Source of the DNA: an uncultured Verrucomicrobia subdivision 3 bacterium
GTDB taxonomy: Bacteria; Verrucomicrobiota; Verrucomicrobiia; Limisphaerales; UBA11358
Length of the DNA stretch: 64,000 nucleotides
NCBI GenBank assembly: GCA_903895255.1
Contig: CAITTG010000055.1
Span: 1-64,000 of the forward strand
Direction: 5' to 3'
Within the stretch, counting starts at the first letter, position 1. Every line of letters starts with the position of its first letter. Positions 52,829 through 61,415 of this stretch are shown piece by piece. Under the pieces are notes generated by a model. It did not search any database. It was not told the DNA's origin and was given only the letters and a program-made list of their open reading frames with translations. The position numbers and the translations under genes are program-made.

Positions 52829-52843
52829 ACTCCGAATCGGAGT
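52829..52843. promoter_or_regulatory. Palindromic operator ACTCCGA-A-TCGGAGT, copy 2
   Basis: Identical to the 15-mer at 51792-51806 and placed 96 bp ahead of the 272-residue gene start. The bases around the two palindromes are otherwise unrelated, so the match is not simply a duplicated promoter block. Confidence 0.65.
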
Positions 52844-53001
52844 GACGCGGTGGCGGCCAAAAACGCTTTCCAGACGTTTCCGACCACCACCGCGCACCCC
52901 AAGACCCGGAACACGCGGGCAAACCAAAACTGTCTTTCAACAGTCGCTACGGGCCACGAGGCAAATAGCCGGTGGCGCGCGGGGACGGTTGGCGGGACAG
53001 G

Positions 53002-53147
53002 GGCGCAAAGAATTTGCGCCGGAAAGGCGCGCGCCAACCTTGGCGCGCGCATTCAATAACCAGCCTTTTGCGACACAATAAAACCGCGCCGCAATCAGCG
53101 CACCGCATAACGCGGTGCTTACATTAACTAGGCCTTTGCGACACAAT
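53002..53147. repeat. Hairpin-rich block with two TTTGCGACACAAT repeats
   Basis: No gene is seen in this 146-bp block. It contains GGCGCAAA-GAA-TTTGCGCC (53002-53020), an 11-bp stem GCGCGCGCCAA-CC-TTGGCGCGCGC (53027-53050), the 13-mer TTTGCGACACAAT at 53067-53079 and again at 53135-53147, and between them GCACCGC-ATAAC-GCGGTGC (53100-53118). The same 13-mer lies ahead of the serine recombinase gene. Candidates are a recombination or transfer site, a structured RNA, or operators. Confidence 0.5.
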
Positions 53148-53170
53148 AAACGGCGCGCCGTCCGGGAAAG

Positions 53171-53202
53171 AAAAAACGCCAGCGGGAAACCCGCTGGCGT
53201 TT
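53171..53202 (-). terminator. Intrinsic terminator
   Basis: AAACGCCAGCGGG and CCCGCTGGCGTTT form a 13-bp stem with a 3-base loop, followed on the minus strand by TTTCTTTCC. It ends the transcript of the 376-residue gene. Confidence 0.88.
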
Positions 53203-53217
53203 AATGGGCTGGCGTGC

Positions 53218-54348
53218 TTAAACCGACCGCAGCACCCCGCGCAGCTTGCGCCGCCGGAAATACAACCCCGCCGCCGCCAGCACCGCGCCGCGCGAAGCCA
53301 CCCCGCGCCGTGACTCGCCCACCACCTCCACCGGCAAACCGCTAACCGCTTTGGCCAAATGGTGCCCCGGCGGAACCTCCACCACGCCGCCGGGTTTGAT
53401 ATAATCCCCGGGCAGGCACACCGACGGGACAAAGGCGCGCACCTCCACCGGAACCACATGCTTTAAACCCGCTTCCGAACGTCCGCCGCGCATCCGGGCA
53501 GTAAAACCGCCCGGAATCAGCTTTAAACGCTTGGCCGCTTGTAAAAACGTGTCCGCCGCGCTGTGCCGTTCCCGCGCCTTGAAACCCGCCGCCGCCGCCG
53601 CCGCTTCCATGGCGTCGCCCCCCAGCAGGAACGCCGCCGCCCGCCCGACCTTGTCAACCGCCGCCGCGCGCCGCCCCCGTCCGGTTGACACATTTGCCAA
53701 CCGCCGCGCCAGCAGGTTTTGCCGCTGGCCCGCATGGCGTTCAATCCAACGACGCGCGGCGCGCTCCGTGCGCGATTCGCCGGGCAGCACTTGCGCGCAC
53801 AACCAGTCATCTTCCGCCCCGCCCATTAGTGGCACGGTGTCGCCCAGGTTGTCAGCCGACAGAAACGCGACCGCCCCGCGCCACGCCACCCGCGCCGCCA
53901 ATTCCCACGCGACCGCGCCCGACATGACCACGTCCCCGCCATCCGTCCCGCGCGTAATCGTGACCCCCGCCCGCCAGCAGGCTAACGCCAGACAGCCCGC
54001 GCCGATGGCGTCTTTTATGCGATCCTGCCCGACGTCGTGCCCATCCGCCAGCATGCGACCCGCCAGCTTGCGCGCCGAGCGCGTGGCAATTGCCAGATCC
54101 ATTTGCCCTTGCACCGCCAGCAGCAAAGGCCCCGCCGGACGTTCGCACGACGCCAACGCTTGCGCCATGGTCATGCCTTCCAATCCCAAGGCCCGCCCCG
54201 CGCCCGGGCTGGTGGTCAGCGGCACCCCAGCCGACGCCAACGCGTCGCCCACGCTGGCCAGACCCGCGCCCGTGCCCCTGCCCGGGTTGACGTTATTATT
54301 TAATGTGGTGGTGTGATCATTTGCCGCCATTTCGCTTGATTCATTCAT
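53218..54348 (-). CDS. Hypothetical Ala/Gly/Arg-rich element protein
   Basis: A 376-residue protein from MNESSEMAANDHTTTLNNNV. The first 60 residues are low-complexity. The middle is Ala-rich and helical (AIATRSARKLAGRMLADGHD), followed by ERAARRWIERHAGQRQNLLA and a C-terminal part ending in basic residues (FRRRKLRGVLRSV). Its GC content is visibly higher than that of its neighbours, with many GCGCC runs. No motif was recognised. It is the first gene of the leftward block, facing the candidate origin region. Confidence 0.6.
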   Translation of the reverse strand: MNESSEMAANDHTTTLNNNVNPGRGTGAGLASVGDALASAGVPLTTSPGAGRALGLEGMTMAQALASCERPAGPLLLAVQGQMDLAIATRSARKLAGRMLADGHDVGQDRIKDAIGAGCLALACWRAGVTITRGTDGGDVVMSGAVAWELAARVAWRGAVAFLSADNLGDTVPLMGGAEDDWLCAQVLPGESRTERAARRWIERHAGQRQNLLARRLANVSTGRGRRAAAVDKVGRAAAFLLGGDAMEAAAAAAGFKARERHSAADTFLQAAKRLKLIPGGFTARMRGGRSEAGLKHVVPVEVRAFVPSVCLPGDYIKPGGVVEVPPGHHLAKAVSGLPVEVVGESRRGVASRGAVLAAAGLYFRRRKLRGVLRSV

Positions 54349-55299
54349 GGTGTTCTAAGCACCGCGCGCCGTGTTGCCGACGCTTTGCCAGCACAGTTGA
54401 TGCACTTTGCGCGGTTGGCCTAGATTCACGCCTTTGGCCGTTGGCAACTACCTTGGCACGCGCGCTTTTTACGGGCAGCCGATCAGCAGTTTACCCCCGC
54501 TGGTATTGGGTTTTATTGGGGGACACCAAAACAGGTTGAAAGCCATGGCCCCCACCAAATGGTGGGGGGGGTATTTTCGGATTTTGACGGGCGATTTACA
54601 TGAGACCTACCAAGGCCCTGAATACGCGCACACTCCGTGGCCCGGGCGAGCGGGCATCTACGGCCCTGCCAGGATAGGGTCCGAGGTGGTGGAGCGCGGT
54701 TTGAACCCGGAACTGGGCGGGAGACCCCACAGTGTGCTGGCTGAGGCTGTAAAGCTGGTCCGGTATTGGCGGATCGGGGCAAGCTTGATCCCTAATGAGG
54801 CACCGCAGATTTCAGACCCAAAAGTGCTGCGAGGGCGTGGGCAGGGGGCATGGCAAAGGGATACCTGGGTTGTTGGACGCGGCGCATTGGCTAAAATAAT
54901 ACCTTCCTGAACTTGAACATTACCCGCTGATTTGGTTCACTTGTTCGAGTTCTTTTAATTTTTATTATTGAACTAAAATGTCTATGTATATACAGGGAAT
55001 TTTCGTGAAGTTCACAGGGTTCATGTTGTCCCAGCAAAAAATCTGGATAACCTTTTTAAAAATGATTTTTGGCGACAGGAGAGATTTCTAATTAAAAGAA
55101 GCCAGAGGGTTTTTAAACAAAGTGAACTGGGTGAACTTAATACCACCATTTTCTTGATCAGCTATTTGTGGAAGTTCATGGGTATAATCAACCTCCATAT
55201 TTCAAATCTTGAATGCCACGAATAACCCCCTTGACTCCGTGGGCAGGGGGCAAAAAGAGGTGACAATAAAAAATCAAAAGCAGAATTTAATCCAAATAT
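54349..55299. promoter_or_regulatory. Large intergenic region with GTTCA repeats, candidate replication origin
   Basis: No convincing gene in 950 bp between the divergent leftward block and the replication genes. The left part has a perfect stem CCCCCACCA-AA-TGGTGGGGG (54549-54568). From 54908 to 55178 the DNA is AT-rich and carries GTTCA or its complement nine times: 54908, 54914, 54935, 54969, 55010, 55019, 55123, 55132 and 55174. Two pairs sit exactly 9 bp apart, like iterons. Position upstream of the primase-helicase fits an origin; promoters for both directions must also be here. Confidence 0.55.
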
Positions 55300-56175
55300 A
55301 TGATTGCCATTGATACACTGGACGTTAGTGATCGCACAAAAAAATCCATGCTGCAGTTTGTTGAATATTTTCTAGATAAAACGACGATTGACTGCGAACG
55401 ATTTGCACGGACGGGTGGGATTTCGAATGATTCCATCGCTCTAAAAATCAAACCGCGCAGGATCGTTGGAGATGAGTTGATGTGGATAACAAGATTCATT
55501 GAAATAATGCTGAACATCGGGAATTCAAAATATTTGCTTATGGTGGTGGCAAAATTTTATGAAAAGAACAGCGTTTATTACGGCCAATTTTCATCAGAAT
55601 GCGAAATTACACTGGAAGAATTTGAAATATGGCTGCGAACACATATTGCTCGGGATAAACTTATGTTTAAAGAATTTGGCCTTTTAAAATCATCGGAAAA
55701 AAACCGGGGGGATTTGAGAGGGACGAAACCTGTCGTGGATGAAATAGAGGAGATTTGCGCTTTGGCCCAATTTAAGATGGCACGGGAAGATCCGCGTTTT
55801 TGGGTTGAAGTCGGGCGTTTGGCAAAAAAGCACAAAGCTAGCTTCCTACCGCGATTCTGCCCGCTATTGATACCTGCCGCGAAACAAATTGAAGATCCTT
55901 ACCAGACTAAATTGCAATCGTTTTTATTGGATTTCTGGTATGATCAAATCCCGTGTAAAAATGAAACATACATCCCGGCATTATGTTCTTTATCAGATCC
56001 AGCGATTACTGAGCTTGCAAAGCTTGCTTGTAAAAGTATTTATTTAAATACCATAAATGTTCGCAAGACATGGGAACGTCTTGGTCTTCAAAAAATGAGG
56101 AAACTCTCGTTTAAGAGTGTTCAGGTGACCAAAGGTAAAATTACGATCTGTGAATTTAGACGCAAATCCAAATAA
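55300..56175 (+). CDS. Hypothetical protein beside the replication gene
   Basis: A 291-residue protein from MIAIDTLDVSDRTKKSMLQF, AT-rich and Lys-rich compared with its neighbours. The N-terminal part has a possible small DNA-binding helix pair (ERFARTGGISNDSIALKIKP), and the C-terminus has short beta segments (FKSVQVTKGKITICEF). It is the first gene after the GTTCA repeats and may be the repeat-binding initiator, but no known initiator motif is visible. Confidence 0.55.
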   Translation: MIAIDTLDVSDRTKKSMLQFVEYFLDKTTIDCERFARTGGISNDSIALKIKPRRIVGDELMWITRFIEIMLNIGNSKYLLMVVAKFYEKNSVYYGQFSSECEITLEEFEIWLRTHIARDKLMFKEFGLLKSSEKNRGDLRGTKPVVDEIEEICALAQFKMAREDPRFWVEVGRLAKKHKASFLPRFCPLLIPAAKQIEDPYQTKLQSFLLDFWYDQIPCKNETYIPALCSLSDPAITELAKLACKSIYLNTINVRKTWERLGLQKMRKLSFKSVQVTKGKITICEFRRKSK

Positions 56176-56260
56176 TTGCGTCCAAGCACGTTTTTCGAAA
56201 TCCCTCTAACGTTGAACCGAGCGAATTCTGGCCCTGAAGGCTGGAATCGCCGATTCAACA

Positions 56261-59200
56261 ATGAAAAAAGAAAATAAAAATTCTCGATCCAAAGTTCGTC
56301 CAGATTATTCATGCGAGCCGGGTAATCCCGCCGATGAGGCCATGCCTGGGTTAGAGCTAACCACCCCTGATCTCTCGTTGATGGCCCGGCAGGCCTTGGC
56401 TTGGTTTTATGAGCGGTTGAGCTTGAACGAGGCGGATCGCAAGAGCTTGTTTTTCAAACGCGGCCTTATCAGTTGGACAGTTGATGCCTTGGGATTTCGT
56501 TCAAATCCACAATCCAACAAAGATTTGCTGCTGGAAATGGCGGATCATTTCTCGCCGGAGGTTTTGGTGGAAAGTGGCCTTTGGAAAATGGATGAGGCCA
56601 AGCTGGGCGAACCACCCAAACCGAATGCTCAGTTTTACGGCATGAGCATCGTGGAAAAGCGCGATGCCAGGGGTAAAAAAGTGCGAGATCAGAATGAGGA
56701 GGTAATCCGGGAGTGCATCTGGAACCACCCGATCCTGATTCCCTATTTCAACGAGACTGGTGATCTGGTGCATCTCCGTCCGCACAAGGGAATGATGGCC
56801 GGCAAGCCCCCGCAGTTTTATGTCATCCGCGCACGTCATGGGCTCGCCAGTCATCCCCAAACGAAAGTCCACCTGGCAATTGTTACTGAGGGAGAATTTA
56901 AAGCAGCGGCCTTGTGGCAGATTTTTGGTGGCCATGCGGAAATCGGTGCGCTGCCTGGCATCACCATGGCCAAGCCCCTGTTTGGGGACGTGGAGGAATG
57001 GCTTGAAAACCTTGGCGTCCGACAGGTTGTGGTTGGCTATGACAATGAAAACAAGGGCGATGAAAAGCTGTCGGGGTACCAGCCAGAAAAGCATCGCCGG
57101 TTTGATGCTCAAATTTGGGCGCGTTACCTGGCACGGCAATTGTCTAAGCTGGGTTACGAGGGAAAGGTCTGTGCACTGCCGGACAATTGGCGAGATGAAA
57201 AGGGAAAGGCGGATTGGGACGGACGATTGGCCGCAGTTGTGGCCAAATTGGGGATGGTTGATGGATCGATGGCTGAGTGGGACAAGGTAAAGGACCAAAT
57301 CCGCGAGGAATTCCAACAGGTGGTAAGGGAAGCCGTCCCCATCGGGGAATTTCGCTCCCCTAAAATGTTCGACCAAGAAACTGAAAGCATCATCAGGCGA
57401 GGATTGGACAAAATCTCCTACGAACCCTGTTTACCGATTGGTGGCGAGGAAGAGCAGGTGATCGCCCGCCGATTCCATCGACTGGCGGCCCGGCTTAAAG
57501 AGAAGGATTGGTTTCCACTCAGCGCGGTACGGTTTTTGGGGCTGCTCGCCAGGTCCTACCAGGCCACTGCCGGCAGGTACTACAAGCTGAAGCCCTTAAC
57601 GGACAAGCTGGAGGAATTCTGGCAGGAGCAGCAGCGCATCGCCCGAGAAAAAGGGGATGAGGAGGCCAAACGGGCATGCGAGTTGGTCCTTCGGGGGCGA
57701 AAAACCCTCAAGGCGACAAAATACGGCCAGATTCCCGAGACGATTTCCGATTTTCACCTTCGGCCAAAATATGTTTTGCGGCGCATCAATGGCACCCGGA
57801 CCCGGATGCTGATTATCAAAAATGTGCATGGCGCCATATCGCCGTTGGTGGGGATCCCGTGGGATGAAATCGGCTCGCCTGTGAAACTGCGCGATTGGTT
57901 GCACAAAAACATCACCGGCGCTTCTTGGGACGGCGGCCAGTCTGAATTAACGGCGTTGCATGAAGATTTGGGGCATGTATTTGTCTGGAAGGAGGTGGTG
58001 GAAATTCCACTGCGCGGGTATGATGCCAAAAGCAAGCTTTGGTTTTTTGAGGATTTGGCATTTTCGGAGGATGACGAGTTCACGCCTGACCCCAAAACCG
58101 GCATTTTTTGGATTAAATCTCAGGATGGTAAAATTCTGGGATACAGCTTTGCCCGGGATGCGGATGGGCGTGCCCGCGACCGTGAGGATGATGTGTTTCG
58201 GCAGGGTGTGCCATATATGCATCCTGAGAACAAAGATTCGGCCAAAAAGGTGGTCGCGCTGTTTCAGGAAATTCTCAAGAAATTGCCCGAGGCTTTGGGT
58301 GGCATGGAGGCATACATGGCTTTGGGAATGGTTTTTGCCAGTGCTGCGGGGCCGGAAATATTCAAGGAATGGAGTTGCTTCCCTGGCCTGTGGGTACATG
58401 GCGAGCAGGGGGAAGGCAAATCCGCGCTGGTCCGCTGGCTGATCCGCATGTGGGGTTTTAGTAAGGATAAAGGACTGCCGTTGCCAGCGGACGACCAAAG
58501 GACGACGCTGACCCTGGCGGCTTTGAGCGGGGCTTTGGGACAATACGGTGAACTGCCCTTGTGGTTGGATGAATATCAAACCGGAACGGCAGCCTGGGTG
58601 CGTTCAATATTGAAAAACAGCTACGACCGGGCGGAAGGGGCAAAAAAGGATTATGGCAGCAGCCCCCGGGAATATCTGGCGACCGTCATTGTCAGCGGCG
58701 TGGCGACCTCCAGTGAGCCACAGACCCGAAGCCGGTTCGCCCATATACAAGTCAGTTCAAAGAACCGAACAGAGGATCATTATCGATGGTTCCAAACGAA
58801 CAGCCAGGAGTTTTACAAGTTGGGTCGTTTTCTGTTGCGGACTCGGAAGCGCTTTGTGGAGCGTGCGCTGGCGGCCATGCGTTCCTGGGTTGATGGTGAA
58901 TCCATGCAAGGGGTCGATGATCGGGCTCGCATGGTGCATGGCTTGGCATATGCCGGGTTTATTGCGGCTTGCGAGGTGTTCGACGTTGAGGTTGATTTGA
59001 AAACCTACCGAACTTGGCTCATTGATCATTGCAAGCGTAGTGCCTCCGAGATTCAGGAAAGTGTGAGTGTGGACCTGTTTTGGCGCGAAGTTCTGAACGC
59101 TTTGGAATCCGGGGCCTTTGGCCATACCCCCGCTGAAAGACGGCAGTATTTTTGCGTTCATGAGGACAAGTTGGCCACGTCTCCGGTCAGTGAATACCAG

Positions 59201-59623
59201 CTGAAAGCCGGTGCCGAGGAAAGTTTTAAGGCCTGGAAATCATATTTGCTCTATTTCCGTCCGGGACCGTTGATTGAGTTGTTACGCATTTCCAAGCGCA
59301 AAAGCGGTGGGGATTTGCCGATTTCCCAGAGCGACCTGCTTAACCAAATGAAAACGAGGCCCTACTGGCACCCTTCGAAACATCAATCGGGCCATCGGCA
59401 AAAATTTGGTGGAAAATCAAATCGCACCTGTTGGTGTGTCAAAATTGACCTGCATCCAATGGGCTATGTTCGTATCAGTGACGCGGAGTTTGAGGCCAGT
59501 CTTGTTCAGGACGACGAAAATAAGGCGGCTTTTTTGGCTGATACCTGGGTAGACCCTCGTAAAGGCGACTTGTTTGCCTTGATCGAATCCCTGCACTCGA
59601 AACGGGCCGAGGAGGAAAATTGA
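56261..59623 (+). CDS. Primase-helicase: TOPRIM plus SF3-like ATPase
   Basis: A 1,120-residue replication protein. The TOPRIM part (DUF3854-like) has VTEGEFKAAALW (about 207) and VVVGYDNENKG (about 256), the Glu and Asp-x-Asx metal motifs. The C-terminal half has an ATPase core: Walker A VHGEQGEGKSALVRW (about 710), Walker B LPLWLDEYQTG (about 768) and an arginine-containing RSRFAHIQVS strand, as in D5-like helicases of phages and plasmids. It should unwind and prime the element's origin. It lies 85 bp after the preceding gene; the following small gene begins 7 bp on. Confidence 0.82.
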   Translation: MKKENKNSRSKVRPDYSCEPGNPADEAMPGLELTTPDLSLMARQALAWFYERLSLNEADRKSLFFKRGLISWTVDALGFRSNPQSNKDLLLEMADHFSPEVLVESGLWKMDEAKLGEPPKPNAQFYGMSIVEKRDARGKKVRDQNEEVIRECIWNHPILIPYFNETGDLVHLRPHKGMMAGKPPQFYVIRARHGLASHPQTKVHLAIVTEGEFKAAALWQIFGGHAEIGALPGITMAKPLFGDVEEWLENLGVRQVVVGYDNENKGDEKLSGYQPEKHRRFDAQIWARYLARQLSKLGYEGKVCALPDNWRDEKGKADWDGRLAAVVAKLGMVDGSMAEWDKVKDQIREEFQQVVREAVPIGEFRSPKMFDQETESIIRRGLDKISYEPCLPIGGEEEQVIARRFHRLAARLKEKDWFPLSAVRFLGLLARSYQATAGRYYKLKPLTDKLEEFWQEQQRIAREKGDEEAKRACELVLRGRKTLKATKYGQIPETISDFHLRPKYVLRRINGTRTRMLIIKNVHGAISPLVGIPWDEIGSPVKLRDWLHKNITGASWDGGQSELTALHEDLGHVFVWKEVVEIPLRGYDAKSKLWFFEDLAFSEDDEFTPDPKTGIFWIKSQDGKILGYSFARDADGRARDREDDVFRQGVPYMHPENKDSAKKVVALFQEILKKLPEALGGMEAYMALGMVFASAAGPEIFKEWSCFPGLWVHGEQGEGKSALVRWLIRMWGFSKDKGLPLPADDQRTTLTLAALSGALGQYGELPLWLDEYQTGTAAWVRSILKNSYDRAEGAKKDYGSSPREYLATVIVSGVATSSEPQTRSRFAHIQVSSKNRTEDHYRWFQTNSQEFYKLGRFLLRTRKRFVERALAAMRSWVDGESMQGVDDRARMVHGLAYAGFIAACEVFDVEVDLKTYRTWLIDHCKRSASEIQESVSVDLFWREVLNALESGAFGHTPAERRQYFCVHEDKLATSPVSEYQLKAGAEESFKAWKSYLLYFRPGPLIELLRISKRKSGGDLPISQSDLLNQMKTRPYWHPSKHQSGHRQKFGGKSNRTCWCVKIDLHPMGYVRISDAEFEASLVQDDENKAAFLADTWVDPRKGDLFALIESLHSKRAEEEN

Positions 59624-59630
59624 TTTGCCC

Positions 59631-59939
59631 ATGAACCAAGCGAAAAAAGATTTCTTATCATTGGCTACGCCACCAGCACGGCTGGGAATTGATGAGACGG
59701 CGTGGTTTCTGGGCTTTACCGAGCATGACATCCCGGTATTGATCTCAGAGGGGTTGCTTAAACCTTTGGGGCGTCCGCCGGCCACTGGCTCAAAGTATTT
59801 TGCGACGGTGGAGCTGCAAAATCTGAGAAATGACACCCGGTGGCTGGCGAAGGCGTCGGACGCCATCGTAAACCATTGGCGCGAAAAAAATGCCGGCAGA
59901 CGCGCAAAAGTCGAGCGACAAATCACGGCGTTAGGATAA
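59631..59939 (+). CDS. Small HTH protein, excisionase-like
   Basis: A 102-residue protein. GIDETAWFLGFTEHDIPVLI followed by GLLKPLGRPPATGSKYFATV has the helix-turn-helix-wing pattern of MerR/excisionase-type DNA-binding proteins. It follows the primase with AGGAGGA-type sequence upstream and converges on the integrase gene, a usual place for a recombination directionality factor. Assignment rests on the HTH pattern and context. Confidence 0.55.
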   Translation: MNQAKKDFLSLATPPARLGIDETAWFLGFTEHDIPVLISEGLLKPLGRPPATGSKYFATVELQNLRNDTRWLAKASDAIVNHWREKNAGRRAKVERQITALG

Positions 59940-59999
59940 TGCAGCCCCAATTGCTCTAGGCATGAGGTTTGCCTGGCCAATTTGGCAAAGCGATTTGAA

Positions 60000-61061
60000 T
60001 CATCGGGTTCCAACACCTGCGATCAGATGACTATGTTGCTGACTTACCGGAATAATATTTTGTCCGGCGCTATTTTGCTCATACATTTCCAAAGAGGGCA
60101 GGGTGACCTGAGCGTTTTTAGCGTAAGCCCGGTGGACGGCTTTGCTATTGTGACCCAAAGCCTCCTGCGCAAACCGCTCAGGGTATCCGCATTTTCGGGC
60201 GCGTTCCGCCCAAGCATACCGGTATGAATGCAACGAGACCCCGGTTATGCCCAGACCATCACAGCGCCTTCTGAATTCCTTGGCGCGATGTTTTTCCGCG
60301 ATTTGGCTCAGGCGGGGAAACAGGAGCCCGGTTTCAGGGAGAGTGCGCAGTAATTTCTCCAGTTCCTCGCCGAACCGAATAAATGCCAGGCTTTTGGTCT
60401 TTTTCCTGGCGTAACCGATCACCCGGTTGGTCCAGTCAATATTTTCTGCTTCAAGGGACGCAATGTCAGACTGTGAGCCGCCCAAATGCCAGCACATTTC
60501 AAAAAATGCTCTGGTTTCCAGATTTTTTTCCCGGCCGATGATGCGCAGGTGTTCCTCCCTGGTAATGGCACGTTTGGGGCTATATTTGATTTTGGGCCAC
60601 TGGCGCTGTGGGATGATTGGCCAAGGTAACCAGTTCATAGAAATGCAAAAATTGTGCAACTCCCGCAAATGAACATTGGTGCTGACCGTGCCGCTTTTAA
60701 GGGTCTGCCACAGATCTTCAGCCTGGGTTTCAACAATGACACGATGCCGAATGATATCAAGGGCTTGGTTTTTTATGGCGCGTTCCCAACGCTCCTTCGT
60801 TGAACCGTGTTTGCGTTCAACCATGGCCTCCAAGGCAGTTTGCCAGGTGCGGGTGGCCATGCCGGCATCTGTGCCGGCCAGATAAGCCTTGGCGAGTTGG
60901 CGGTTCAGCGTGGGCTGACGGACCGCTTGATTTTTGGCAAAAACGATTTGTTCGGCCTCGTCGCGGCTTCGAGTTTGCAGGCTGGCGCGTTTGCCGGTTT
61001 CGTTGTCCAGGCAATAGAACCCGCGTTTCTTACGGTCAACCAGACGGAAACGTTTTTTCAT
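60000..61061 (-). CDS. Tyrosine recombinase/integrase of the element
   Basis: A 353-residue integrase starting MKKRFRLVDRKKRGFYCLDN. It has an N-terminal core-binding region (RTWQTALEAMVERKHGSTKE) and a C-terminal catalytic domain with SLHSYRYAWAERA (H-x-x-R), ALGHNSKAVHRAYAK (His and nucleophile Tyr). The first catalytic Arg is not where expected: the box reads CWHLGGSQSDIASL rather than TGLRxxE. It lies 177 bp from the 3' end of tRNA-Leu, pointing away from it, as for integrases that use a tRNA attachment site. The longer upstream reading into the tRNA was rejected. Confidence 0.88.
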   Translation of the reverse strand: MKKRFRLVDRKKRGFYCLDNETGKRASLQTRSRDEAEQIVFAKNQAVRQPTLNRQLAKAYLAGTDAGMATRTWQTALEAMVERKHGSTKERWERAIKNQALDIIRHRVIVETQAEDLWQTLKSGTVSTNVHLRELHNFCISMNWLPWPIIPQRQWPKIKYSPKRAITREEHLRIIGREKNLETRAFFEMCWHLGGSQSDIASLEAENIDWTNRVIGYARKKTKSLAFIRFGEELEKLLRTLPETGLLFPRLSQIAEKHRAKEFRRRCDGLGITGVSLHSYRYAWAERARKCGYPERFAQEALGHNSKAVHRAYAKNAQVTLPSLEMYEQNSAGQNIIPVSQQHSHLIAGVGTR

Positions 61062-61238
61062 AAGCTTGGTGCAGCCTAGAAGAAAAGTTTCCCGAGGTGT
61101 TACGGTGCCATGAGCGTGCTGGCCGTTGTTGGCCGGATTATGCCCAAATTGATGCCCGTCGAGCCATTTATGCCCATTTTGATGCCCATGACTGGCATCC
61201 TGCCGTGGTAAAGCCCTGACTATCAACAGTCTGGGTTT

Positions 61239-61326
61239 TGGTGCCGGTGGTGGGACTCGAACCCACACGACTTTTTATGGTCCCAGGATTTTAAGTCCTG
61301 TGCGTCTGCCATTTCGCCACACCGGC
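61239..61326 (-). tRNA. tRNA-Leu (UAA anticodon)
   Basis: An 88-base tRNA including an encoded CCA. The acceptor arms are GCCGGTG and CACCGGC, the anticodon arm is CAGGA-CTTAAAA-TCCTG with anticodon TAA, there is a long variable arm (class II), and the T arm is GTGGG-TTCGAGT-CCCAC. The 3' end faces the integrase gene, making it the likely attachment site. I did not find a second copy of the 3' end elsewhere in the window. Confidence 0.95.
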
Positions 61327-61378
61327 AAGTGCTTGTAATTAGACTACTTGCGAACTGTCCACTTCGACTGCAATTTAG

Positions 61379-61404
61379 CTTTGTATCCCGTCTTTGTATC
61401 CCGT
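61379..61404 (+). repeat. Tandem 13-bp repeat ahead of the second integrase
   Basis: CTTTGTATCCCGT occurs twice without a gap (61379-61391 and 61392-61404), 12 bp before the integrase start and 50 bp beyond the tRNA 5' end. Such short direct repeats next to an integrase may be arm-type binding sites or an attachment core. Confidence 0.5.
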
Positions 61405-61415
61405 AACTTTTGGTT

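Larger units (their letters stand above)
38398..61326. mobile_element. Putative integrated mobile element at tRNA-Leu
   Basis: About 23 kb with a tyrosine integrase next to a tRNA 3' end, a serine recombinase, a primase-helicase, a candidate origin, DNA methyltransferase, ligase and clamp-loader-like genes, an LPD29 polyvalent protein and many small unknown genes in tight leftward operons with their own terminators. No capsid, terminase, tail or conjugation gene was seen, so it is not a complete phage or ICE. It is more likely a phage satellite, a cryptic plasmid-like island or a decayed element. The right end is placed at the tRNA; the left end is only bounded by the terminator at 38328-38367. 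Confidence 0.6.

Noticed and set aside
54407..54910. A 167-codon plus-strand frame in the large intergenic region
   Set aside because: Composition is irregular, it crosses a perfect hairpin, and no domain, ribosome site or neighbour supports it.
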